Shown: positions 1 through 7,716 of the stretch, piece by piece
How the letters are laid out: each line of letters begins with the position of its first letter
Numbering within the stretch: position 1 is the stretch's first letter
Source: JAFGED01 sp964551295
Lineage (GTDB): Bacteria; Chloroflexota; Anaerolineae; B4-G1
Reading direction: 5' to 3'
Length of the DNA: 17,386 nt
Assembly: GCA_964551295.1 (NCBI GenBank)
Contig: CAZKDJ010000078.1
Coordinates: 1-17,386, forward strand
The notes under the pieces: generated by a model
Seen by the model: the letters and a program-made list of their open reading frames with translations, nothing else
What the model was told of the DNA's origin: nothing
The model's database searches: none
Position numbers and translations under genes: made by a program

Positions 1-613
1 GCACCAGCGACCCTATCTCGGTGCAGCCCAGGATGATCCCCTCGGCGCCACGGTCGGCCAGCGTCTGCACGATCCGCAGGTATTCATTTCGGGAGGTCGC
101 TTCGATTTTGCCCAGACACAGCTCTTTGTAGATGACGCTGTCTACCAGGTCGCGGTTCGCCTCGTCCGGGACGAGCACGTTTAGGCTGTACGCGTCTGCC
201 ATGCGCCCCTTGTAGAACGCTTGCTCCATCGTAAAGCTGGTACCCAATAAACCCACCGTCTCGATGCCTGCGTCCTGCACGTGTTGTGCCGTGGCGTCGG
301 CGATGTGCAGGAGGGGAATCCCTATTGCCTGCTCGATCTCTGGCGCGACCTTGTGCATCGTGTTGGTGCAGATGAGCAAAAAGTCGGCCCCGGCGGCTTC
401 CGTCCCTCGCGCTGCGTCGATGAGAATCGACGCGGTGCCCTCCCAGTCTTCCTTGTGCTGGCGCTGCTCGATCTCGTGAAAATCGACGCTGACCATCGCG
501 ATTTTGGCGGAGTGCAGGCCTCCCAATCGGGCTTTTATGCCTTCGTTGATCAGATGGTAGTACGTCTTTGTCGATTCCCAACTCATACCCCCCAGTAAGC
601 CGATCGTCTTCAT
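1..613 (-). CDS. Aspartate/glutamate racemase family protein, 3' end cut by window
   Basis: Translating the minus strand from the ATG at 613-611 gives 204 residues running off the window edge; about 25 C-terminal residues are probably missing compared with the usual ~230. The N-terminus MKTIGLLGGMSWESTKTYY and the two cysteine motifs CTNTMH (Cys82) and GCTE (Cys197) are the signature of the cofactor-independent Asp/Glu racemase (AspR/YgeA) family, in which the two cysteines act as the acid/base pair. Expected activity is interconversion of L- and D-aspartate or a related amino acid in the cytoplasm; substrate cannot be decided from sequence alone. The start is supported by a GGGAG ribosome-binding site nine bases upstream. 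It is transcribed divergently from the methyltransferase at 858 and has an unusual long structured leader (see separate entries). Family assignment is secure, exact substrate is not. Confidence 0.9.
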   Translation of the reverse strand, partial: MKTIGLLGGMSWESTKTYYHLINEGIKARLGGLHSAKIAMVSVDFHEIEQRQHKEDWEGTASILIDAARGTEAAGADFLLICTNTMHKVAPEIEQAIGIPLLHIADATAQHVQDAGIETVGLLGTSFTMEQAFYKGRMADAYSLNVLVPDEANRDLVDSVIYKELCLGKIEATSRNEYLRIVQTLADRGAEGIILGCTEIGSLV

Positions 614-632
614 CGCTCGCTTCTCCCTTTCA

Positions 633-664
633 TAAAAACAATCAAGCCGCCCCGTTGGGCGGCT
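633..664 (-). terminator. Intrinsic terminator in the racemase leader
   Basis: On the minus strand an 8-bp GC-rich stem (AGCCGCCC / GGGCGGCT, 645-664) with a four-base loop is followed by TTGATTGTTTTT. It lies 20-50 bases upstream of the racemase start codon, so it would stop transcription before the gene unless the alternative pairing with 695-704 forms. Confidence 0.6.
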
Positions 665-704
665 CGCGTGTGTGCCAGATGGTGGCTACCGTCTGCCCAA
701 CGGG
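633..704 (-). promoter_or_regulatory. Attenuator-like leader RNA with alternative hairpins upstream of the racemase
   Basis: On the minus strand the 10-base segment CCCGTTGGGC (704-695) is perfectly complementary to GCCCAACGGG (660-651). The second segment is also part of a terminator hairpin (664-645), so the two pairings exclude each other. Between the arms lies a smaller hairpin formed by CAGACGG and CCATCTG (695-676, with a G-T pair). Further upstream CTCCTCCC (741-734) can pair with GGGAaGGAG (719-711), adding another stem. This is the architecture of a terminator/antiterminator switch (riboswitch, T-box or protein-controlled attenuator). No known riboswitch consensus is clearly present; TGGCACACACGCGAG loosely recalls a T-box but does not match it. 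Ligand unknown. Confidence 0.55.
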
Positions 705-805
705 TTAGTACTCCTTCCCAACAATGACGACGGGGAGGAGACCATTGAACAGAACAACGACCAAGCTACGAGAATCTCTCATCTGGAAACTCCAAATTGG
801 ACTGC

Positions 806-833
806 ATTATAGCCGATTCGCCGGGTTTGTCAA
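806..833 (-). promoter_or_regulatory. Sigma70-type promoter of the racemase gene
   Basis: On the minus strand TTGACA (833-828) and TATAAT (811-806) are both perfect hexamers, separated by 16 bases. Predicted transcription start is near 799, which gives a leader of about 185 nt before the racemase ATG at 613. Confidence 0.75.
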
Positions 834-857
834 ATCGTGTTAAAATCTGGACGACCG

Positions 858-1703
858 ATGAAGAAATCGATTCTTTCCTACATTCAAGCTGATACTCTGA
901 TGGAGGCCCGCCAAGCGGGTCAGGAAGCGGCGGTGGTGTCCCTGGACTTGGGACTGACCACCACGGAGGTGGCGCTCGAGTCGGCAGGCACCCGTCTTCC
1001 CGATGGGCAGCTCTTGGCCTGGCGCCACCTTGAGCAGATCGGCGACTCTGAGCGTGGCTGCTTTGTCATCGAGAATGGTGAGCCGCGAAAGGTGCAGTTC
1101 TTTTCCGAGGCCACCAACCGGCTCTATAGCCTGATGCCGACCGATAGTGCGCCGACGATGTTGGTTTCGGGGATCCCGATGCACCGCTTCAAGGGCGTCG
1201 ATCCGCACCGCGACACGCTGCTCAAAATCAAGACCATCGCTCCGGTGAAGGGGCAGGTGCTGGATACGGCGACCGGCTTGGGCTACACGGCCATCGAGGC
1301 AGCCAAGACCGCCGAGCGCGTCACGACGGTCGAGGTCGCGTCGGAAGCCCTGGAGGTAGCGCGGCTCAACCCCTGGTCGCAAGCGCTGTTCGATAACCCC
1401 ATGATCATCCAGGTCGTGGGCGACGTGTACGACGTTATCGAGACGCTCGGGGATGAGACGTTTGACAGCATCGTCCACGATCCGCCAGCCTTCAATCTGG
1501 CAGGCGATTTGTACTCGGGTGTATTCTACCGGGAGCTTTTCCGCGTGCTGAAACGCAGAGGTCGCCTGTTCCATTACATCGGCGATCTGGAGAGCAAGTC
1601 GGGCCGCGTGGTGTCCAAGGGCGCGGCGCGGCGATTGCAAGAGGCAGGTTTCAGGCGGGTCGTGCGCCGTCCCGAGGCGTTTGGCCTGGTCATATACAAG
1701 TGA
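858..1703 (+). CDS. Predicted SAM-dependent methyltransferase (COG2521-like, class I fold)
   Basis: A 281-residue protein with a class I methyltransferase core in its second half. Motif I is VLDTATGLGYTAIEAAK (about residues 134-150), followed by an acidic strand end in TTVEV and a motif-IV-like HDPPAF. The N-terminal ~130 residues hold no motif I recognise. The layout and sequence resemble the 'predicted archaeal methyltransferase' group COG2521, also annotated as spermine-synthase-like; the substrate is unknown, and the DPPAF motif is compatible with a nucleic-acid or amine target. I chose the ATG at 858 because GGA lies six bases upstream; an in-frame GTG at 837 would add seven residues but has no ribosome-binding site. 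The stop is 15 bases before the ligA start, so the two genes are probably co-transcribed. Confidence 0.8.
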   Translation: MKKSILSYIQADTLMEARQAGQEAAVVSLDLGLTTTEVALESAGTRLPDGQLLAWRHLEQIGDSERGCFVIENGEPRKVQFFSEATNRLYSLMPTDSAPTMLVSGIPMHRFKGVDPHRDTLLKIKTIAPVKGQVLDTATGLGYTAIEAAKTAERVTTVEVASEALEVARLNPWSQALFDNPMIIQVVGDVYDVIETLGDETFDSIVHDPPAFNLAGDLYSGVFYRELFRVLKRRGRLFHYIGDLESKSGRVVSKGAARRLQEAGFRRVVRRPEAFGLVIYK

Positions 1704-1718
1704 AAGGGAGTGATGCCA

Positions 1719-3785
1719 GTGAGTCAAGCGAGTGAGCGAATCGAGCAACTGCGGCAAGAGATCAACCAGCACAACTATCGTTATTACGTGTTGAACGCCC
1801 CCATTGTCAGCGATGCTGAGTATGACGCGCTGATGGACGAGTTGCGGGCGTTGGAGGAGACGCATCCCGAATTGGTCACGCCCGACTCGCCCACCCAGCG
1901 CGTGGGCGAGCAGCCGGCCGAGGGGTTCACCAAGGTGGAGCACCCTGCGCCGATTCTCAGCTTGGACAAGGCCTCCAGTGGCGAGGAGATCCGCGCCTGG
2001 TGGGAGCGTGTGAGCCAGTTTATACCCGAGGATGCCCCGCCGCCGGCCTGGGTGGTGGAGCCCAAGCTGGATGGCCTGACGGTGGTGCTGCATTACAAGG
2101 ATGGCCTCTTCACCCTGGGAGCGACGCGCGGAAATGGTCTCGTCGGCGAGGACGTGACCATCAACCTGCGCACCGTGCGCACCCTGCCGCTGCGCATCCC
2201 AATATCCCCCCTCCACGTTAGCGGGGGGGGACAGGGGGGGGCGGTGAGAGTACCCCCGCGCCTGGTCGTGCGCGGCGAGGCGATCATGCTGATCGAGGAT
2301 TTCGAGGCACTCAACCGCCGCCAGGCTGAGGCGGACGAGAAGGTGTTCGCCAACCCGCGCAACGCGGCGGCGGGCAGCCTGCGCCAGCTCGCCCCACGCA
2401 TCACGGCCACCCGGCCCATCACGCTGCTGTGCTACGCCATCGTCGATGCCGACGGCCCCGTTCCCGATACCCAGTGGGAGACGTTGCTCTACTTGAAGGC
2501 GTTGGGCTTTCCGGTCTCGGAGCACATCGCCCATTTCGAATCGCTGGACGAGGTGGTTGCCTACTGCGAGGGCTGGATCGACAGGCGCGACACGGTGCCC
2601 TACGAGGTGGACGGCCTGGTGGTCAAGGTGGACGACCTGGCGACGCGGGAGGCAATGGGCGTGGTGGGGCGCGCGCCGAGGGGTGGGGTGGCGTTCAAGT
2701 TCCCGGGCCGCGAGGCGACGACCGAGCTGCTCGACATTGGCATCAACGTGGGCCGCACCGGCGCGCTGACCCCCTTTGCTATTCTTGAGCCCGTTCAATT
2801 GGGCGGTGTCACCATCCGCAAGGCCACGCTGCACAATTTCGAGGATCTGCAGCGCAAGGACATCCGCGTCGGCGACACCGTCACGCTGCGGCGGGCGGGG
2901 GACGTGATTCCCTACGTCGTCGGGCCGGTGCTGGACAAGCGCCCGCCGGACGCCGAGCCCTACGAGCTGCCACAGGTGTGCCCCTCCTGTGGCGAGCCGG
3001 TGGTCTCGGCGGAGGACGAGGTGGCCGTCTATTGCGACAACGTCGCCTGCCCGGAGCAGCGCGTGCGGCGCGTGGGCCACTTTGCCGCCGTGATGGACAT
3101 CGAAGGGCTGGGCGAGCGCACAGTGCAGCTTCTGGTAGAGCAGGGGCTGATCCACGATGCGGCCGATCTCTACGCCCTTAAGGACAAGCGTGATGAGCTG
3201 CTGGCTTTGGAGGGCTTTGCTGAGAAGAGCGTCGACAACCTGCTGGCGGCCATCGAAGCCACCAAGGATCGGCCCCTGTGGCACGTGCTGGGCGCTTTGG
3301 GCATCCGCGGGGTGGGGTGGACCATCGCCCAGTTGCTGGCCCAGCATTACCGCTCGCTGGACGAGCTGGCGGCGGCGAGCCAGGAGGAGCTGGAGGCCAT
3401 CGAGGGGATGGGACCGCACACCGGCGGCGCCATCGTGGAGTGGTTCGAGCGGGCGCGCAACCGCGAGTTCGTCGAAAAGCTGCGCCGGGCCGGGGTCAAG
3501 CTGGAGCAGGAGGCGCCGGCCGGGCCAGTGGAGGGCGCGCTGACCGGGCTGACCTTTGTCATCACCGGCACGCTGCCGACGATGAGTCGCGACGAAGCCT
3601 CCAGACTGATCGAGCAGCACGGCGGCAAGGCGGTCGGCAGCGTCAGCGGCAACACAGATTATCTCGTGGTGGGCGAGGCGCCCGGCGGGTCCAAGTACCG
3701 CAAGGCGCAGCAGTTGGAGACGCCCATGATCGATGAGGCGCGATTGCTGGAGATGATCGAGCGGGGTAACGGCGAGAATCCTTGA
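1719..3785 (+). CDS. ligA: NAD-dependent DNA ligase LigA
   Basis: A 688-residue protein with the complete LigA layout. The Ia and adenylation domains start with YRYYVLNAPIVSDAEYD and contain the nucleophile lysine in the KLDG motif (Lys116; E. coli Lys115). An OB domain follows, then a four-cysteine zinc finger (Cys421, 424, 439, 444), helix-hairpin-helix repeats, and a C-terminal BRCT domain beginning near LTGLTFVITGTLP. It seals nicks in DNA using NAD+ during replication and repair. The start is uncertain: the sequence AAAGGGAG at 1703-1710 is eight bases from GTG 1719 but only two from ATG 1713, so I prefer GTG 1719. One oddity: around residues 161-180, between PLRI and RLVVRGE, there are about 13 extra residues coded by a GC-rich palindromic repeat. 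The reading frame stays open and the gene looks functional. Confidence 0.97.
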   Translation: MSQASERIEQLRQEINQHNYRYYVLNAPIVSDAEYDALMDELRALEETHPELVTPDSPTQRVGEQPAEGFTKVEHPAPILSLDKASSGEEIRAWWERVSQFIPEDAPPPAWVVEPKLDGLTVVLHYKDGLFTLGATRGNGLVGEDVTINLRTVRTLPLRIPISPLHVSGGGQGGAVRVPPRLVVRGEAIMLIEDFEALNRRQAEADEKVFANPRNAAAGSLRQLAPRITATRPITLLCYAIVDADGPVPDTQWETLLYLKALGFPVSEHIAHFESLDEVVAYCEGWIDRRDTVPYEVDGLVVKVDDLATREAMGVVGRAPRGGVAFKFPGREATTELLDIGINVGRTGALTPFAILEPVQLGGVTIRKATLHNFEDLQRKDIRVGDTVTLRRAGDVIPYVVGPVLDKRPPDAEPYELPQVCPSCGEPVVSAEDEVAVYCDNVACPEQRVRRVGHFAAVMDIEGLGERTVQLLVEQGLIHDAADLYALKDKRDELLALEGFAEKSVDNLLAAIEATKDRPLWHVLGALGIRGVGWTIAQLLAQHYRSLDELAAASQEELEAIEGMGPHTGGAIVEWFERARNREFVEKLRRAGVKLEQEAPAGPVEGALTGLTFVITGTLPTMSRDEASRLIEQHGGKAVGSVSGNTDYLVVGEAPGGSKYRKAQQLETPMIDEARLLEMIERGNGENP
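2203..2242. repeat. GC-rich palindromic repeat inserted in frame inside ligA
   Basis: The stretch has a run of C (ATCCCCCCTCC), a short spacer, a run of eight G, then ACA and another run of eight G, and can fold as CCCCCC/GGGGGG. Its composition is unlike the flanking coding sequence. It falls exactly where the protein has about 13 residues (SPLHVSGGGQGGAV region) that other LigA proteins lack. I read it as a REP-like interspersed repeat that has inserted without breaking the frame. The long G runs are also places where a sequencing error could hide. Confidence 0.6.
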
Positions 3786-3820
3786 AAATTATCAATACAC
3801 CCGAGGGGCTGTGAATGTCG

Positions 3821-3849
3821 GGTGGGCGTGGATACACTCCACGCCCACT
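3821..3849. terminator. Hairpin between convergent ligA and xylanase genes
   Basis: GTGGGCGTGGA (3822-3832) and TCCACGCCCAC (3838-3848) form a perfect 11-bp stem with the loop TACAC. It lies between the ligA stop (3785) and the xylanase stop (3908), which face each other. There is no clean T-run on either strand, so it may be a weak bidirectional terminator or an mRNA 3' end stabiliser. Confidence 0.5.
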
Positions 3850-3907
3850 CGCGTTCGTTCTGCTGCCGAAAATCAGTCGAAGCGATTCCGGCGCTATTGC
3901 CGTTCGT

Positions 3908-6589
3908 TCACCGTGGATAGTGCCGGTCGAGCCCGCTTTCGTCCGCGCCCGTAACGGCATTCCGTGCGATGATGGGGAAGTAGTTGGTGTACTCGATCCC
4001 AGTGAACATGAGCACCCCCAACCTGGAGGTGTTCTGGTACGACTGGCCGGTCGGGTCGTTCCAGGTGACGACGCCGTCGCGACTGCCATCTCCGTCGGCG
4101 TCGTTGTTGACCTGGAAGTCGAAGCCGATCAGCACGCCGTCGCTCGGCGCGACTGCATCCAGCCGGATGGCCAGCTCTACGACGTAGCCACCGGATATGA
4201 CCCGTGTCGCGCTGGTGAGATTATCGGTCGAGGCAGAACCACCAACGCTCTGTTCGTTCAGGTAGTTGACGCGGTACTGGCCGTCGTCTGATTCGTAGCT
4301 GGAGGTCTTGGCGTTGTTCTGGTCCACAAAGACCTCGATCGAATCCTGCTCCCAAGCGTTGCTTTCATCCGGCGCGCTCAACAGGGTATCGGACACGACG
4401 GCGTAGACGTACAGCCGTCCGGCGCCCCACATGGTCTTGACTGTCGCCGTGGCCTCCTTGACGCCCTCGACCAGGACGTCCGTGGTGATCGTGTTCGCGC
4501 CGGCCCAGGCGTCATCCTCGACCGCGTCGATGACGGGCAGGCCGTGGATGGCCTCCGTCGTCTTTACCGCGTCGATGAAGGTCAACGTACCCCAGTTGGC
4601 CGTGTCGGTATCCTGACTGTGGGTCGGGTCGTTCCACGAGATCGGGAAGGCGGGCTGGCTACCGTCGGTGACGCGCACGTCAAAGCCTATTTGGTCGCCG
4701 ATGCTGGCCGTCGCGCTCAGCGGAAATGCCGCCTCCAACTGATACCCATTCGTATCAGTTACTACGGAGAACGACACGCCGAGGGACGGTGAGATCGTAC
4801 CATTCTGGAACGTATAGTGCCAGTCGTCACTCCCGTAGGCTCCGGCCTTGTCGTTCTTTTCGTCGATAAAGATGTCGACGGTGTCGGTCACGTTCGCGGT
4901 GGTGTCCTCCACGTCCACGATCACGTACAGGTAATCGGCGTCCCAGCGGGTCTGGAAGTTGGCCGTGAGGGTCTCTGTCGCCTCCACCTCGATCCAGGGC
5001 AGCATGTCCCACAGGAGTTCGGAACTGCCGTCGACTGTCGGTGTTCCCTGGGGCACGTCTAGTGTCTGGATCAGCGGCGGTATTTCCGACAGGTTGCCGA
5101 TGATGCCCCAGTAGGCGTACTTGGCCTGCTGCTGCTGGTCGAAGGGCATCGGTGCATCGACGCGGGGGATGGGCCGGTTCGTGAGCCACGTGTGATCGTC
5201 CGCCATACCCCAGAACGTCACCGAGCCGATGTGGTCCGCCTGGCGCTTGAACACCTCGAATATGTCATAGTAGCGGTAGCCCTGTTGGATCAAGAGCTCT
5301 TCCGGCACAGTGTCGTACGAGGTCGTGTTGTCGGTGTATACGCTCACGTCCAGCTCGGTGATGTGCACCTCTACGCCGAGCTCGGCGAACCGCTCGATCG
5401 TCGCCTCGATGGCGGCCGGCGATGGGTTATCGACGTTGACGTGCATCTGCATGCCGATGCCGCTGATGGGCACGCCTTGATTCAGCAGATCCTGGACCAC
5501 TGTGTAGATACATTCGCGCTTGGTCGTATTCGTCGTGCCGTAATCGTTGAGGATCAGGGTGGCGCTGGGCACTTTTTCGTATGCTGCATTGAAGGCCACC
5601 GAGATATAGTCGCTGCCGGTGAGCGTGTACCAATTACTCCGCCGCATGCAGTCCGGCTGCGACTCGTCGATCACCTCGTTGACCACGTCCCAGACGTTGA
5701 CCACGTCGCCGTAGCGCTCGGTGACAGAGTAGACGTGGGTTCTCAGACGATTCAGCACCAACTCTTTGTTCTCCGGTGTCGGCTCCAGCGTCTCGCCGAA
5801 TTCGTCCTGCAGCATCCACTCGGCGTTCTGCTGGTGCCACTCCAGGGTGTGGCCGTGCATGACCATGCCGTTAGCTCTGGCAAAGTCGGCCAACCTGTCG
5901 GCGCCTGTCCAATCGTAGGTGCCTTCCGATGGGTGGATTGGCCCAGGCTTCATCACGTTCTCGGCGGTGAGGCTGTTAAAGTGATACGTCAACAATTGCG
6001 TGTGACGTATACTGTCGAGTTGATATGGTTCGAGCGCCGCGCCGATCAAAAAGGTGGTCGAGTAGGTCTCAGAGATCGACGGGATGTCGGTCTGGATCGG
6101 TGGCCGGGGCGGGCTCAGAATTATGACGTCGTCGAGGTAGAACTCGACATCAGCGCCGTCGCTCTCCACGTATAGGATCAACTGGTCGGAGACGCCGGCC
6201 GAATACTGCCCGTGCAGACACGCCCACTCTTGGTCAGTCACGCCTTCCAGGGGGCTGCGCACGATGTTGGTATACGTGGTATCGGTGAGTACCGTGCGCT
6301 CCATCGAAATGATCACTCTACTGTCTGGCTCTCCTGTTACTAATCTCACGCAGCCACTGATCTCGTACGTCACACCTGGTGCCAGCAGTGACGTCACGTC
6401 TACCTCAGCGCCGTGCCACGTTTTTGATCGCCCTGTCGTCAGGAGGCTGTTGGGGCTAGAGCGGAAGGTGTCCGACGTGACCTGCACGGCTGTGGTGACG
6501 GTGTCGGTGTGTGCCACCCAGCCCTGCGTCGTGTCGTCGTCAAAGTTGTATTCGGCGATCACGTCCGATGGTGGTGGAGATGTCATGAC
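3908..6589 (-). CDS. GH10 endo-1,4-beta-xylanase with CBM modules, C-terminal part (5' side lost in assembly gap)
   Basis: The frame is open from the gap edge, so the Met at 6586 is internal (VMTSPPPSDVIAEYNF is a linker seen again at 6885). Counting from that Met: a CBM4/9/22-type beta-sandwich module (about 9-158), then the GH10 barrel (about 172-505) with acid/base Glu304 in WDVVNE and nucleophile Glu411 in ITELDV, 107 residues apart as is usual for GH10, and two CBM9-type modules (about 508-690 and 695-870). The protein ends with EYTNYFPIIARN plus a short tail, which resembles the hydrophobic C-terminal motif common in secreted Chloroflexota proteins. Expected role: extracellular cleavage of xylan. 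The order CBM22-like, GH10, CBM9, CBM9 is that of large thermophile xylanases such as Thermotoga XynA. The stop TGA is at 3910-3908. Joined to 6690-7479 it gives one gene of roughly 1,250 codons. Confidence 0.95.
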   Translation of the reverse strand, partial: VMTSPPPSDVIAEYNFDDDTTQGWVAHTDTVTTAVQVTSDTFRSSPNSLLTTGRSKTWHGAEVDVTSLLAPGVTYEISGCVRLVTGEPDSRVIISMERTVLTDTTYTNIVRSPLEGVTDQEWACLHGQYSAGVSDQLILYVESDGADVEFYLDDVIILSPPRPPIQTDIPSISETYSTTFLIGAALEPYQLDSIRHTQLLTYHFNSLTAENVMKPGPIHPSEGTYDWTGADRLADFARANGMVMHGHTLEWHQQNAEWMLQDEFGETLEPTPENKELVLNRLRTHVYSVTERYGDVVNVWDVVNEVIDESQPDCMRRSNWYTLTGSDYISVAFNAAYEKVPSATLILNDYGTTNTTKRECIYTVVQDLLNQGVPISGIGMQMHVNVDNPSPAAIEATIERFAELGVEVHITELDVSVYTDNTTSYDTVPEELLIQQGYRYYDIFEVFKRQADHIGSVTFWGMADDHTWLTNRPIPRVDAPMPFDQQQQAKYAYWGIIGNLSEIPPLIQTLDVPQGTPTVDGSSELLWDMLPWIEVEATETLTANFQTRWDADYLYVIVDVEDTTANVTDTVDIFIDEKNDKAGAYGSDDWHYTFQNGTISPSLGVSFSVVTDTNGYQLEAAFPLSATASIGDQIGFDVRVTDGSQPAFPISWNDPTHSQDTDTANWGTLTFIDAVKTTEAIHGLPVIDAVEDDAWAGANTITTDVLVEGVKEATATVKTMWGAGRLYVYAVVSDTLLSAPDESNAWEQDSIEVFVDQNNAKTSSYESDDGQYRVNYLNEQSVGGSASTDNLTSATRVISGGYVVELAIRLDAVAPSDGVLIGFDFQVNNDADGDGSRDGVVTWNDPTGQSYQNTSRLGVLMFTGIEYTNYFPIIARNAVTGADESGLDRHYPR

Positions 6590-6689
6590 NNNNNNNNNNN
6601 NNNNNNNNNNNNNNNNNNNNNNNNNNNNNNNNNNNNNNNNNNNNNNNNNNNNNNNNNNNNNNNNNNNNNNNNNNNNNNNNNNNNNNNNN
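6590..6689. other. Assembly gap of 100 N inside the xylanase gene
   Basis: Exactly 100 N, the conventional length for a gap of unknown size. The frames on the two sides fit only if the true length is 2 modulo 3, which 100 is not. Both edges lie in sequence that is repeated elsewhere in the gene, which explains why assembly failed. If the hidden part equals the homologous part of the first module, the gap is 269 bases; more modules are possible. Confidence 0.97.
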
Positions 6690-7209
6690 GCAGGCTGAGC
6701 ACGTTCAGGCCGGCGCCATCATAATCATGCGTGCGCCCCGTTACTTTGAGGCTGTTGGGGCTCGAGCGCGCTGTGTCCGATACAACGGTGGTGGTCGAGC
6801 TACCGAATGGTCCCCAACCCTGCGGTGTGCCGTCGTCAAAGTTGTATTCGGCGATCACGTCCGATGGTGGTGGAGATGTCATGACGATGGTGACGTCGTC
6901 GAGGTAGAACTCGGCGGTCAGGTCGGGGCTTTGCACGTATAGTGTCAGCTCTGTGGCTGTGTCGGCATAGGTATACGAGCCTTGCACACAGGTCCAGCCG
7001 GAGTCGGTCACTTCATGCTCTCCCGTGGCGGCGATCCAAGGGTACGAGTCCGATCCACCGACGATTTGCTTCATCGTGATGATCGTCCTGGTGGGTACTT
7101 CTCCGGTGGCCAGCCGCGTGCACCCGCTGATGGTGTAGGTGGCACCTACTTCCAGCAGGCTGAGCACGTTCAGGCCGGCGCCATCATAATCATGCGTGCG
7201 CCCCGTTAC
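6690..7209. repeat. Near-identical tandem CBM-coding repeats, period 465 bases
   Basis: Bases 6690-6744 are identical to 7155-7209 (55 of 55), an offset of 465 bases or 155 codons; similarity continues with scattered changes to about 6820/7285. On the other side of the gap 6535-6589 is identical to 6831-6885 (55 of 55). The high nucleotide identity points to recent duplication or gene conversion of the carbohydrate-binding modules. Confidence 0.9.
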
Positions 7210-7479
7210 CTCGAGGCTGTGGGTGCCTGAGCGCGCTGTGTCCGACACAACGGTGGTGGTCGAGCTACCGAATGGTCCCCAACCCTGATTGCCGGTTTCA
7301 AAGTCGTACGTGGCAATTACAGTGTCTTGCGGGGCCAGGGGCTTGGCGTCCGCCTCGGCCGCGGCCACGTCGAGCGAAGGCGCCAGGGGAAACACGAGGC
7401 TCGCGATAGAGACGAGCGCTGCAAAAAGGGAGAGGGGGTAGGCCCAAAGCCTTTTTGCGGGTGATTTTCTGAACGACAT
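6690..7479 (-). CDS. GH10 xylanase, N-terminal part: signal peptide and tandem CBM modules (3' side lost in gap)
   Basis: About 263 residues from the ATG at 7479 to the gap. The start is secure: AAAGGAGGT (7492-7484) is a near-perfect ribosome-binding site four to five bases from the ATG. Residues 1-10 are basic, 11-33 hydrophobic, and VAAAEADA gives a likely signal peptidase I site near residues 41-45. Then comes a first CBM4/9/22-type module (from DTVIATYDF, about 52-196, ending EFYLDDVTIV), the linker MTSPPPSDVI, and the first third of a second, almost identical module that runs into the gap. With the module after the gap this makes at least three copies. These modules are expected to bind xylan or mixed-linkage glucans and to keep the secreted enzyme on its substrate. 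Nearest plausible promoter lies far upstream (8206-8235). Confidence 0.92.
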
Positions 7480-7527
7480 TTTGACCTCCTTTTCTTACTT
7501 GACAAGTTTTTAAATTTTGCAGCTATG

Positions 7528-7539
7528 GGAAATATTTCC
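7528..7539. promoter_or_regulatory. 12-base palindrome upstream of the xylanase
   Basis: GGAAATATTTCC is a perfect palindrome about 50 bases upstream of the xylanase start codon, in an AT-rich patch. Position fits an operator, but a 12-base palindrome alone is weak evidence. Confidence 0.25.
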
Positions 7540-7716
7540 AGAGAAGTATCGATTCTATGTCCTCTTGATCACCTCCCTTCTGTACGCGCTTTTGGCAATC
7601 CCTGATCTGGGCCCAGTCCAAGAATAACACCGTAGCATGGATTGAACTTGCCCGGACCGTGCATATTTCGGCAAGGATCGATCGGGTGGCTGGAAGGCCG
7701 TGGTCGATTGCCAAGT

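Noticed and set aside
614..800. T-box riboswitch in the racemase leader
   Set aside because: TGGCACACACGCGAG resembles the T-box core only loosely, the leader is short for a full stem I, and no clear specifier loop is seen. I call it an unassigned attenuator instead.
840..3620. A 926-codon open frame on the minus strand
   Set aside because: It is antisense to the methyltransferase and ligA, both of which have clear family motifs. The translated product is rich in Arg, His and Gln and has no recognisable domain; it is a by-product of high-GC codon use.
7514..7714. Short open frames on both strands between the xylanase and the MITE-like element
   Set aside because: The plus-strand frame (7514-7624) reads like a short hydrophobic segment but has no start codon; the minus-strand frame (7523-7714) has no ribosome-binding site. 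A pseudogene remnant is possible but not supportable from this sequence.
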